Below, piece after piece: positions 15,918-22,997 of a DNA stretch of 33,150 nucleotides. Each line of letters opens with the position of its first letter. Within the stretch, counting starts at the first letter, position 1. Both the position numbers and the translations under genes were made by a program. This DNA comes from Clostridiaceae bacterium. GTDB lineage: Bacteria; Bacillota; Clostridia; Christensenellales; CAG-917. The notes under the pieces were generated by a model. It was given only the letters and a program-made list of their open reading frames with translations, had not been told where the DNA came from and did no database searches. The stretch lies in contig JAITPR010000030.1 in assembly GCA_031289315.1 (NCBI GenBank), forward strand, positions 1 to 33,150, given 5' to 3'.

Positions 15918-16766
15918 ATGGCGATAATAATAGACGGCAAAGCCGTTGCCGCTAAGGTAAATGAAGACGTTAAGGCGGGCGTCGCCGCACTTAAACAAAA
16001 GGGTGTGAGCGTGGGGCTTACCGTTATTTTGGCGGGCAACGACCCGGCAAGTGAGGTGTACGTCAACAATAAGCACCGCGCCTGTACGGATCTTGGCATA
16101 AAATCGGAAATAATCCGCTATCCGGCGGATGTAGGCGGAGCCGTGCTTGAAGCGAAAATCAAGGAGCTTAACGCGGACGCCTCCGTTAGCGGTATTTTAG
16201 TGCAGCTACCCCTCCCGAAGGGTTTGGACGAGCGGCGCATTTTGGAACTTATCGACCCGGCTAAGGACGTCGACTGTTTCGCGGCTAAAAACGTCGGCAT
16301 GCTTGCATTGGGAGCGCCTAAACTGCTTCCGTGTACCCCTGCCGGCATAATAGAACTTATAAAATCGACGGGGCAACCGATTGCCGGGAAGCGCGCCGTA
16401 ATAGTAGGTCGTAGCAACATAGTGGGCAAACCGATGTTTCACCTATTGTTACAAGCCGACGCGACGGTTATGGTGTGCCACACTAAGACCGTGAACCTTG
16501 CGGAAATTACGCGTACGGCGGATATTTTAGTGATAGCGGCGGGGCGTCCCGGGCTTATAACCGGTGACATGGTTAAACCGGGCGCGCTTGTTCTGGACGC
16601 CGGTATCAACCGCGTAGACGGTAAGCTTTACGGCGATGCGGATTTTGATTCGGTTTCCGACGTTGCGGGGTATATAACTCCCGTCCCCGGCGGAGTCGGT
16701 CCCATGACAATCGCCATGCTAATGCGCAATACGCTCACTGCGGCGTGCGCGGCAAGCGACAACTAA
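15918..16766 (+). CDS. folD: Bifunctional methylenetetrahydrofolate dehydrogenase/cyclohydrolase
   Basis: Interconverts 5,10-methylene-THF and 10-formyl-THF (NADP-dependent dehydrogenase plus cyclohydrolase) in one-carbon metabolism. 282 residues, normal length. It shows SEVYVNNKHRAC with catalytic Lys52, GILVQLPLP, PCTPAGI, the Rossmann VIVGRSNIVGKP and the C-terminal PVPGGVGPMTIAMLMRNT. Its last 60 bases are imperfectly duplicated just downstream. Confidence 0.95.
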   Translation: MAIIIDGKAVAAKVNEDVKAGVAALKQKGVSVGLTVILAGNDPASEVYVNNKHRACTDLGIKSEIIRYPADVGGAVLEAKIKELNADASVSGILVQLPLPKGLDERRILELIDPAKDVDCFAAKNVGMLALGAPKLLPCTPAGIIELIKSTGQPIAGKRAVIVGRSNIVGKPMFHLLLQADATVMVCHTKTVNLAEITRTADILVIAAGRPGLITGDMVKPGALVLDAGINRVDGKLYGDADFDSVSDVAGYITPVPGGVGPMTIAMLMRNTLTAACAASDN

Positions 16767-16785
16767 AACGGAAAACCGTATATCA

Positions 16786-16843
16786 GCCATGCTTATGCGC
16801 AAGATACTCAATGCGCAACACGCTTGCCGCGGCAAGCGACAAC
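16786..16843. repeat. Partial duplication of the folD 3' end
   Basis: Bases 16786-16843 (CCATGCTTATGCGCAAG ... CGGCAAGCGACAACTGAAAC) repeat the end of folD at about 16710-16769, including the region of the stop codon, with several substitutions. It reads as a decayed tandem duplication of the gene terminus. Confidence 0.75.
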
Positions 16844-16877
16844 TGAAACAGTTCGAAAAAAATAAGGTCTAATTTTA

Positions 16878-18143
16878 ATGGAGTCGATTTCCGTAACCGA
16901 ACTTAATAACATCATAAAAAGCGTGTTAGATTTGTCTTTAGCCAAAAACATTGCCGTGTTTGGTGAGGTTTCCGGCGTAAGTACAAAGGCGGGACACGCT
17001 TATTTTACTTTAAAGGACAAGGACTCAAGTCTGCAATGCAATTGCTTTTCGTATTCGCGCACCTATCTCCCCAAAGACGGAGAAAGCATAATCGCGTACG
17101 GAGCCGTGGATTACTGGACTAAGGGCGGCAGGCTGAACTTCAATGTGAAAACGATAGAACCGGCGGGCAAGGGCTTGCTCTTTTTAGAGTTTGAAAGGCT
17201 AAAGGCAAGGCTTTCGGCGGAGGGCTTGTTTGAAGCCGCTCACAAGATACCCATACCCAAATACTGCAAAAACATGCTTGTTATAACCTCCAAAGAGGGA
17301 GCTGTGATACGCGACATAGTCACCACTGTGCGGCGCAAAAATCCGCTTATCGACATAGTGGTTAAGGATGTGCGCGTACAAGGCGCGCAGGCGGTGAAGG
17401 ACATAGTTTCCGCGCTTACGGCGGCGGACAAGCTAGGCTACGACGTTATCGTGGTGGCGCGCGGAGGCGGGTCGCTGGAGGACCTTGCGCCGTTTTACGA
17501 CGAGGGTATTGTGCGCGCGGTGTACGCAATGAGTACGCCGGTGGTTTCCGCGGTGGGGCATGAGACGGATTTTTCTCTTTGCGACTTTGCGGCGGACGCG
17601 CGTGCGGCAACGCCTACGGCGGCGGCGGAGCTTGTTGCGTACGATTATTACGAGCTTCGGCGTAAGATAATCGACAGCATGCGGCGCATAAAAACGCTCA
17701 CCGACTACGCGCTTAACTCCCGTGTGAGCGCCTTTAAGCTTGCCGGGCGACAGTTAGGTTCCCGGTTGACCGAGCGGCTTCAACGGAGCCAAAGCCGCAT
17801 AAAAATGCTTAAACTGCGGGCGGAAACCGCACTTAATAAAAATGCCGATTTAAAGGGCAAGGCGGCAAGGCTTAATGTGACGGCTACGCGCATGACGGAA
17901 ACGCTGAAAAAAAACGTATCCGAAAAGGAACACGCCCTGTCTAAACTCAATACCGCGCTTGACAATCTCAATCCGGCGCGGATTTTAAGCTCCGGCTATT
18001 TCCGCTTAACGGACGGTCTCGGCGTCGATATAAAGGGCGTAAAGGGTCTAAAGCCCGGCGACGGTATCGTAGCGGTTGGACATGACGGGCGCGCCGAAGC
18101 GACGGTTAACAAAGTTAAAAAGGGTGTGGAAAACCCGCGTTGA
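16878..18143 (+). CDS. xseA: Exodeoxyribonuclease VII large subunit
   Basis: Catalytic subunit of the ssDNA-specific exonuclease ExoVII. The N-terminal OB-fold (residues 3-95, SVTELNNIIKSVL ... FGEVSGVS) precedes the catalytic domain with VITSKEGAVIRDI, VVARGGGSLEDL and AVGHETDFSLCDFAADARAATPTAAAEL. A long helical/coiled-coil region (about 255-360) and a short C-terminal domain complete it. 421 residues. The last codons and the stop lie in the left inverted end of an interspersed repeat element, so the C-terminal residues VENPR probably derive from the element. Confidence 0.94.
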   Translation: MESISVTELNNIIKSVLDLSLAKNIAVFGEVSGVSTKAGHAYFTLKDKDSSLQCNCFSYSRTYLPKDGESIIAYGAVDYWTKGGRLNFNVKTIEPAGKGLLFLEFERLKARLSAEGLFEAAHKIPIPKYCKNMLVITSKEGAVIRDIVTTVRRKNPLIDIVVKDVRVQGAQAVKDIVSALTAADKLGYDVIVVARGGGSLEDLAPFYDEGIVRAVYAMSTPVVSAVGHETDFSLCDFAADARAATPTAAAELVAYDYYELRRKIIDSMRRIKTLTDYALNSRVSAFKLAGRQLGSRLTERLQRSQSRIKMLKLRAETALNKNADLKGKAARLNVTATRMTETLKKNVSEKEHALSKLNTALDNLNPARILSSGYFRLTDGLGVDIKGVKGLKPGDGIVAVGHDGRAEATVNKVKKGVENPR

Positions 18144-18295
18144 CGACTTGCTGGCTAAGAAAATCTTTTTGACTCTTTTTGGTCTAAAACCGCCTGAAAT
18201 GCTCCTTTGTAGCGGTGCTACGAACGGTGTTTTCAGACAATTTTATCCTTAAAAATAGTTCGGAAATATTTTGTCAGCGCGAATTGTCCTCCCCC
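18124..18295. repeat. Full-length inverted-end interspersed element (about 170 bp) overlapping the xseA stop
   Basis: The ends GTGTGGAAAACCCGCG and (opposite strand) GGGGGAGGACAATTCGCG are imperfect inverted repeats. Inside are GACGACTTGCTGGCTAAG, a GACTCTTTTTGGTCTAAAACC segment and a GTAGC-GGT-GCTAC hairpin at 18209-18221. The copy at 25998-26167 matches it along nearly its whole length in reverse orientation. No ORF is inside, so it is MITE-like rather than an IS. Confidence 0.85.
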
Positions 18296-18352
18296 GTAAA
18301 AAAGAAAACAAACGCTTAAATGCGGCGACGCATGAGGAAATAAGGAACAATT

Positions 18353-18562
18353 ATGGAATTCGAAAAACTTTTAAACGAACTTGAAGGCGTGGTCAAAAAG
18401 CTGGAGAGCGGCGCCAACCTTGACGAGAGCATAGAGCTTTTTAAAAAGGGCATAGGGCTGTCGCGCGATTGCATTGCCAATCTCAATCAGTCGAAAGGGC
18501 GCATACTGGCGCTCACCGACGAGATGAACAACGTGACGGCGGAGCTTAAGCTTGACGACTGA
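18353..18562 (+). CDS. xseB: Exodeoxyribonuclease VII small subunit
   Basis: 69-residue helical-hairpin partner of XseA: FEKLLNELEGVVKKLESGANLDESIELFKKGIGLSRDC is the family signature. It overlaps the next gene by 11 bases, indicating coupling. It is separated from xseA by the inserted repeat element rather than directly abutting it as usual. Confidence 0.93.
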   Translation: MEFEKLLNELEGVVKKLESGANLDESIELFKKGIGLSRDCIANLNQSKGRILALTDEMNNVTAELKLDD

Positions 18563-19589
18563 TTTCACCGAATACAAGCGGCTTGCCGACGAGGCGGCTA
18601 TAGGCGCGGTAGAGTGCGCGGAGGGCATACCGGAGGACTTCCGGCGGATTTTGCTTTATGCGGTTTCGGATGGCGGCAAGCGTGTGCGTCCGCTTTTGTG
18701 CATGCTGGGGGCGGAGTTCGCCGGCGGCAAAAAAGAGGACGCCTTGCCGTTCGCCGTGGCAATCGAGCTTATACACTCCTATTCGTTGGTACACGACGAC
18801 CTGCCGTGTATGGATGACGACGACGAGCGTAGGGGCAAGCCGTCGGTACACAAGGCTTTCGGCGAGGGCGCCGCGGTACTTGCTGGCGACGCGCTGTTGA
18901 ACCTTGCCTACGAAAGGCTTTTTTCCGAATGCGCGCGTATGGCAAGCGAAAAAGATAATGCAGCGTGTGCAAATGCGGCGGGCGAAAACGCGAATGAGGC
19001 GGATGCGCGCACGGCAAACGAAAAAGAAAATACGACATATTCGAATATGGCGGTTGTAAATACGGCGGCGCATACGGCGAGTGAAAAAATAAATAATGCT
19101 ATCCGTGCCGCTAAAATAATAGCGCGTTCTGCGGGCGCGTCCGGAATGATAAAGGGACAGGTATTCGACGTCGGATATGCGGCGGATGCCGCAAACGGAA
19201 AAACCGCGAGGGAAACGGCGCTTCGGCACGGCTTCGGAAACGACGCGCGCGCCTTTGTTATCGAAACAAGCCGCTTGAAAACCTCCGAACTTTTGTCGGC
19301 GGCGGTGATGTCGGGTGCGGCTGCCGCGGGTGCGGGCGATGCCGAGCTTGCAGCCTTAAAGGAATACGCCGATAATTTGGGGTTGGCTTTTCAGCTTGTC
19401 GACGACGTATTCGACAGCGGCGGCAAAAATGATACGGAGATGAGTTATGCCCGCGCGTTCGGTGTCGACGTAGCGCGGCTTGCGGCAAAAAAGTACACCG
19501 CCGCGGCGATAACCGCACTTTACGACTATGGTACCCGCGCCGAAAGCCTTATCGAATTCGCCAACCTGCTTTTGAAAAGAGCGCATTAA
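18552..19589 (+). CDS. ispA: Farnesyl/geranyl diphosphate synthase (IspA) with an internal insertion
   Basis: Condenses IPP with allylic diphosphates to give FPP/GPP. The first Asp-rich motif LVHDDLPCMDDDDERRGKP (about residues 78-96) and second motif FQLVDDVFD (about 281) are intact, as is GKRVRPLL near the N-terminus. It has 345 residues against about 295 for the family. The excess is an Ala/Asn/Glu/Thr-rich segment at about residues 131-184, between LAYERLFSE and the helix NNAIRAAKIIARSAGASGMIKGQ. Start TTG 18552 lies within xseB behind GGAG at 18541. Its product is also the precursor flow from dxs further down the same block. Confidence 0.92.
   Translation: MTTDFTEYKRLADEAAIGAVECAEGIPEDFRRILLYAVSDGGKRVRPLLCMLGAEFAGGKKEDALPFAVAIELIHSYSLVHDDLPCMDDDDERRGKPSVHKAFGEGAAVLAGDALLNLAYERLFSECARMASEKDNAACANAAGENANEADARTANEKENTTYSNMAVVNTAAHTASEKINNAIRAAKIIARSAGASGMIKGQVFDVGYAADAANGKTARETALRHGFGNDARAFVIETSRLKTSELLSAAVMSGAAAAGAGDAELAALKEYADNLGLAFQLVDDVFDSGGKNDTEMSYARAFGVDVARLAAKKYTAAAITALYDYGTRAESLIEFANLLLKRAH
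18943..19105 (+). repeat. Coding low-complexity insertion in ispA
   Basis: About 54 codons rich in Ala, Asn, Glu and Thr with the recurring word A-[NS]-E-K (ASEKDN, ANEKEN, ASEKIN). Nucleotide words such as GCAAGCGAAAAAGATAAT and GCAAACGAAAAAGAAAAT recur, suggesting origin by local duplication. Frame is preserved. Confidence 0.7.
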
Positions 19590-19698
19590 AAAACAGTCAA
19601 ATACCGCAGTGATTCCCGTAGCTGAAGCTAGTACGGCATTTAAAGCGCATAAAAACCTTTGCAATAATTCCGTTTTTAATACCAATACCATTTTAATA

Positions 19699-19728
19699 TT
19701 GACAAACATCATAGGACCGTGGTATTCT
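19699..19728 (+). promoter_or_regulatory. Promoter of the phosphatase-like lipoprotein gene
   Basis: Perfect TTGACA (19699-19704), 18 bp, then TATTCT (19723-19728), about 40 bp ahead of the start codon. This indicates that the downstream gene is transcribed independently of the ispA operon. Confidence 0.6.
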
Positions 19729-19766
19729 TAAACTGGCGTGAACCGGTCGCTAGGGGGTATACCTTG

Positions 19767-20741
19767 ATGAAAAACAAAATGAAAAGAATGGCAATTTTTG
19801 TTGCACTTATATTGATATTCGGCGTTGCGCTCCCTATAATGCTTACCGCTTGCCAAGAAACGATGGAGGAGTCGCCCGCAGACTACAAGCGTGTAGTCGT
19901 CGTAGGCGTGGACGGCATGGGCGCGTTCGCTCAAGAGGTTCCCACTCCCAACATGGACAGGATTTTTGCAAACGGAGCGACCACTTACACCATGCAATCC
20001 ACCGTGCCGTCCGTCAGCGGACCCTCGTGGGGGTCGATGTTTTACGGCGTAGACCCGGAGGTACACGGGTGGAACAACGACGACATGTACGCAAACGCGT
20101 GGTTTACTTATTTCAACAGCATAAACGGCAATTATTTCGCCAAAAAGCACGAACCGGAAGGCATTTATTCGTTGTTTAAGTTGGTCTCGGACGCGTATCC
20201 CGGTGCCGAACAAGCTGCAATTTGTTATTTCTTTGCAATTTGGGCGTACATAGAATACGGCGTTAATGTTTATCTCGACGGCTATATGCTCAACGACTAC
20301 GGTATGATTTCCGACGCCGTTATAGCGGGGCAGGTCTTAAAATATTTGGATGCCGGCAACGACCCTAAATTTATGTACGTGCATTTTGACAACGTTGACC
20401 ATTTCGGGCATAGCGACGGCAGCGCAAGCGATATTTACCGCCAAACCATTACCGAAGAGGACGGCTATATCGGGCAAATATACGACAAGTACGAGGAACT
20501 AGGTTGGTTGGAAGACACGCTTTTTATCGTTACCACCGACCACGGACATACTCCGGAGGGCGGACACGGCGGGCTTTCGCCGGAGGAAATGAACAGCTTT
20601 TTAGGCGTAGCCGGTAAAACCGTAAAGAACGGACAAATAGGCGACGCGAACATGAAGGACGTGGCGGCGGTTATAGCGCACGCATTAAAGATTAAGGCTC
20701 CGGACTTTTGGACGAACAAGCTTCCGGAGGGCATTTTCTAA
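19767..20741 (+). CDS. Alkaline phosphatase-superfamily lipoprotein (type I phosphodiesterase / nucleotide pyrophosphatase-like)
   Basis: Predicted to be exported and lipid-anchored: MKNKMKRMAIFVALILIFG with lipobox LTAC, so LspA would process it. The mature part has alkaline phosphatase-superfamily metal motifs: VVVVGVDGMG, a Ser/Thr nucleophile region VPSVSGPSWGSMFYGVDPEVHGWN, HFDNVDHFGHSDG, and TTDHGHTPEGGHGG. This fits a metal-dependent phosphodiesterase or phosphatase at the outer membrane face; substrate unknown. I chose ATG 19767 (324 residues) behind AGGGGG rather than an upstream ATG at 19719, because the signal peptide begins there. It interrupts the usual ispA-to-dxs block. Confidence 0.85.
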   Translation: MKNKMKRMAIFVALILIFGVALPIMLTACQETMEESPADYKRVVVVGVDGMGAFAQEVPTPNMDRIFANGATTYTMQSTVPSVSGPSWGSMFYGVDPEVHGWNNDDMYANAWFTYFNSINGNYFAKKHEPEGIYSLFKLVSDAYPGAEQAAICYFFAIWAYIEYGVNVYLDGYMLNDYGMISDAVIAGQVLKYLDAGNDPKFMYVHFDNVDHFGHSDGSASDIYRQTITEEDGYIGQIYDKYEELGWLEDTLFIVTTDHGHTPEGGHGGLSPEEMNSFLGVAGKTVKNGQIGDANMKDVAAVIAHALKIKAPDFWTNKLPEGIF

Positions 20742-21075
20742 TTTTGGGGAGTGGACAATCCGCAATTTTGCGAAAGCCGCTTTTGATTTTATGAAAGCCG
20801 TAATTTTCCTTAGCCGGGGCATAACTGCGAAACTAAATCGGCTAACGTTTTCGCGCAGATGTCATATTGCGTAAGCGTCCTTGCGCGTGACCTCCTGTGC
20901 AAAATATTCTCTATGTCGGAGCCGTATAACCGTGACGGCATCGGCGAAGCCTACCGCATTGAAGGTATGTCAAAAAAAATTAGTGCATTTCACACAAATT
21001 TTTACGTTAGCGCTAATATAATAATATAAATTCTAAGACAATTGAAGGATTTTCGCGCGCAAGTGCCAATCTCGT
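20742..21075. other. Intergenic region upstream of the structured RNA
   Basis: A single repeat-element end (GTGGACAATCCGC, about 20750-20762) lies just after the phosphatase stop. A possible minus-strand small ORF is at 20810-20941. A perfect TTAGCGCTAA palindrome at 21009-21018 sits in AT-rich sequence about 60 bp before the next promoter and could be an operator. Nothing else is recognisable. Confidence 0.4.
20810..20941 (-). CDS. Possible 43-residue small ORF or gene remnant
   Basis: An ATG at 20941 (reading leftward) opens a frame for 43 residues with a natural-looking composition (GSDIENILHRR, TLTQYDICAKTLADLV, ending QLCPG). No good Shine-Dalgarno is seen. The C-terminal half looks more like real protein than random translation, so this may be the 3' remnant of a lost gene. 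I cannot name a family. Confidence 0.25.
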   Translation of the reverse strand: MPSRLYGSDIENILHRRSRARTLTQYDICAKTLADLVSQLCPG

Positions 21076-21104
21076 TTTACATTTCGACCCGATAAGTGTA
21101 TACT
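21076..21104 (+). promoter_or_regulatory. Promoter of the OLE-type RNA
   Basis: TTTACA (21076-21081), 17 bp, then TATACT (21099-21104). Predicted transcription would begin in the G run at about 21109-21112, exactly where the structured region starts. Confidence 0.7.
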
Positions 21105-21108
21105 ATAT

Positions 21109-21720
21109 GGGGTGGTGCAGTATTCTAGTCAGGCTGACCGTTCCGGAGGCGGAGGTAAAATATCGCCGAAGGGCACATCGATGAAGTTTCTGGTGGCGGC
21201 TTTCGTTGCCCAAACGGGGGTTGCTGCTGGGAGTAAAGGATTTTGGGCGTGTCGTAATGGCATACGAATTGCGACCCAACTTCCGTGGAGGCCTGTGCGG
21301 GTGGGTAAAACTACTGCACAGTGACAACCTGCAATGCGGTGGGGACTTTAACGTCTCACGCTGTGTGCAGAGTAGCCTGCCTTGAGCGGAGTATGCGGAA
21401 TTCGGGAACACGCGCGAAAACCGTCGGCAGACGGCAAGCGCGATTGCCCGATGAAAGCTATTTTGCAAAAAAGGATAAGGAGCGGTTTTGACTGTCAAGG
21501 AAAACTTCTAGGCTGTTCTGACGAGGTGTGCCGGGGATTATAGTGTGCTCTAAGTGGCGATTCGGTTACGTAGCGGGAAACCCTACGTGTGGGGGTGTAA
21601 TAGGAAACTCCTCAAACGGCGACGGTGAGTCGCCCCCGCGGGAAAGCCTACCGAACCTAAAGACGCAAGGTTTACCCGGCACACCGCCACCTAATGCGCT
21701 TCGCTTCCTCACACGATAAA
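21109..21720 (+). ncRNA. ole: OLE (ornate large extremophilic) RNA candidate
   Basis: About 610 nt with no gene-like ORF but dense helices: CTGTGC/GCACAG (21293-21298 with 21316-21321), CCGTC-GGCA-GACGG (21421-21434), ACGTAG/CTACGT closed by a GAAA tetraloop (21568-21588) and GGCGAC-GGTGA-GTCGCC (21618-21634). The 5' end GGTGGTG can pair with CGCCACC at about 21685-21691, closing the whole molecule. The size fits OLE RNA (about 600 nt). The location also fits: between ispA and the gene for a four-TM protein followed by dxs, which is the published context of OLE in Firmicutes, where the RNA binds the membrane protein OapA. I identify it by context, length and fold; I cannot run the Rfam model. 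The 3' end is approximate: an AT-rich stem at 21711-21746 follows. Confidence 0.78.
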
Positions 21721-22241
21721 AAAATAAAAATTTTTTACCGTGTTCGGCTTGAGGGGGACACACGTAGCGCTCCGCCGGGTTTTCTCCTCTGCCCTAAAGG
21801 GCATCCCCCCTTTTTCGGGATTTGTTCCCTCGCCTCTCTGCACTTTCTCCGCTAACGCTTTGAAAGTGAGTAAATTGCATTCGCAATTTATCGGCTCGGA
21901 CACATTTGCGCCCTATGTTTAGGACACAAAAAATTGTCTTCGCAATTTTACGGTGCGCAACCGATTTGCGGTTGAAATCCACAAGGGGCGGCGGTGCAAA
22001 ATGCTTTGCTACCGCAAAAACTTGTTGGCGTTGCTTTTTTTAGAGTGAGGGATAAGTGAAAAGAAGCAAAAATATTTTGCTTGCCGCAGAACTTGACCGG
22101 GAAAAGCAGAGAAGCGAAATTTTTTTATTATGATTTGTAAAGCGGATTTTTGAGTTATCCGCGTAGGCAGATTAGCATAAATCGGAGGGGAGAAAAAACG
22201 GCTTTTTATTAGCTTTGTTTTGTTTCTTCCTTTTATAATAT
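21721..22241. other. Hairpin-rich leader between the OLE RNA and oapA
   Basis: There is no convincing ORF in these 520 bases. They carry a series of perfect or near-perfect stems: an AT-rich stem closing at 21746, TGCCCT-AA-AGGGCA (21790-21803), CACTTTC/GAAAGTG (21841-21868), AAATTGC/GCAATTT near 21873 and AAAATTG/CAATTTT near 21930. Some may be OLE processing or termination signals, others regulatory leader structure of oapA. No known riboswitch consensus was recognised. Confidence 0.5.
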
Positions 22242-22997
22242 ATGGACGACTTAGAAAAGACAACCGAAGAACAGCCTATTTTAAATGATGACGGCTTTGA
22301 AGCGGCGGAGGCTCCCGTCGCGGTTGTCACGTCCGCTAAAAAGACGGAGCCGCGTACGGACGCGACGGAAAAACGCGCTGAAAATGCGCGCGCGGAAGCG
22401 AAAAAGGCTTCTAGACCCCGCGTAAAACCGCTAAAGAAGAAAGAACATTGGGCTTTAAAAATAACACTTATTTCCTTTCCGCTTACGATTTTTGTTACGT
22501 TTTTATCCGACCTTGTCGGTTCCGGCAGTATAGTAGTGATAGCGTTGCTTTTATTGTTTTTGGTGCTTGCAAACGTGTTGTTCGACGGCATAGGCGTAGC
22601 AGTCACGGCTTGCGACCCGGCACCGCTTGCGTCAATGGCGGCACGTAAAATTCACGGCGCTAAAATTGCGCTTAAGCTTGTCAAAAACGCCGAAAAGGTG
22701 TCGAACATATGCAGCGACGTCATAGGCGATATATTTGGTATCGTATCGGGTACATGCTCTCTTTTGATAGTTCTGAAAATTTTACGCTTCACATCGGAAA
22801 CATATCAGCAGTTACTTACTATAATGATATCCGGTGTAGTAGGAGCGCTCACGATAGGCGGAAAAGCGTATATGAAGAATGTCGCAATTTCAAACTCTAG
22901 AAATTTCGTGCTTTTTATCGCGCGAATACTTGCCGTTTTTAACCGTGAGGAGAGGAAAAATAAAAATGACGCTAAAAGAAATAAAAACGCCCGCTGA
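22242..22997 (+). CDS. oapA: OapA-like OLE RNA-associated membrane protein
   Basis: 251 residues: an Ala/Lys/Glu-rich N-terminus of about 65 residues, a basic stretch PRVKPLKKKEHW, then four predicted TM segments (about 72-90, 96-115, 160-180 and 190-207) and a basic tail. Between TM2 and TM3 lies the most conserved-looking part, CDPAPLASMAARKIHGAKIAL followed by NICSDVIGDIFGIVSG. Four TM helices, basic termini and the position between the OLE RNA and dxs match OapA, which binds OLE RNA and places it at the membrane, with reported links to Mg2+ and stress tolerance. The start codon lacks a Shine-Dalgarno; a TATAAT sits directly before it (22234-22239). The 3' end overlaps dxs by 32 bases. Confidence 0.78.
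   Translation: MDDLEKTTEEQPILNDDGFEAAEAPVAVVTSAKKTEPRTDATEKRAENARAEAKKASRPRVKPLKKKEHWALKITLISFPLTIFVTFLSDLVGSGSIVVIALLLLFLVLANVLFDGIGVAVTACDPAPLASMAARKIHGAKIALKLVKNAEKVSNICSDVIGDIFGIVSGTCSLLIVLKILRFTSETYQQLLTIMISGVVGALTIGGKAYMKNVAISNSRNFVLFIARILAVFNREERKNKNDAKRNKNAR

Noticed and set aside
18546..19229. 227-residue minus-strand ORF
   Set aside because: Antisense to ispA, Arg/Cys-rich composition typical of shadow frames.
21112..21324. 70-residue plus-strand ORF inside the RNA region
   Set aside because: No ribosome site, composition not protein-like, and it runs across predicted helices; most likely chance.
21109..21720. RNase P RNA, tmRNA, group I or group II intron
   Set aside because: The RNase P GAGGAAAGTCC core and the tmRNA ends are absent. 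No intron-encoded protein or GTGYG/domain V pair was found. The genomic context fits OLE much better.
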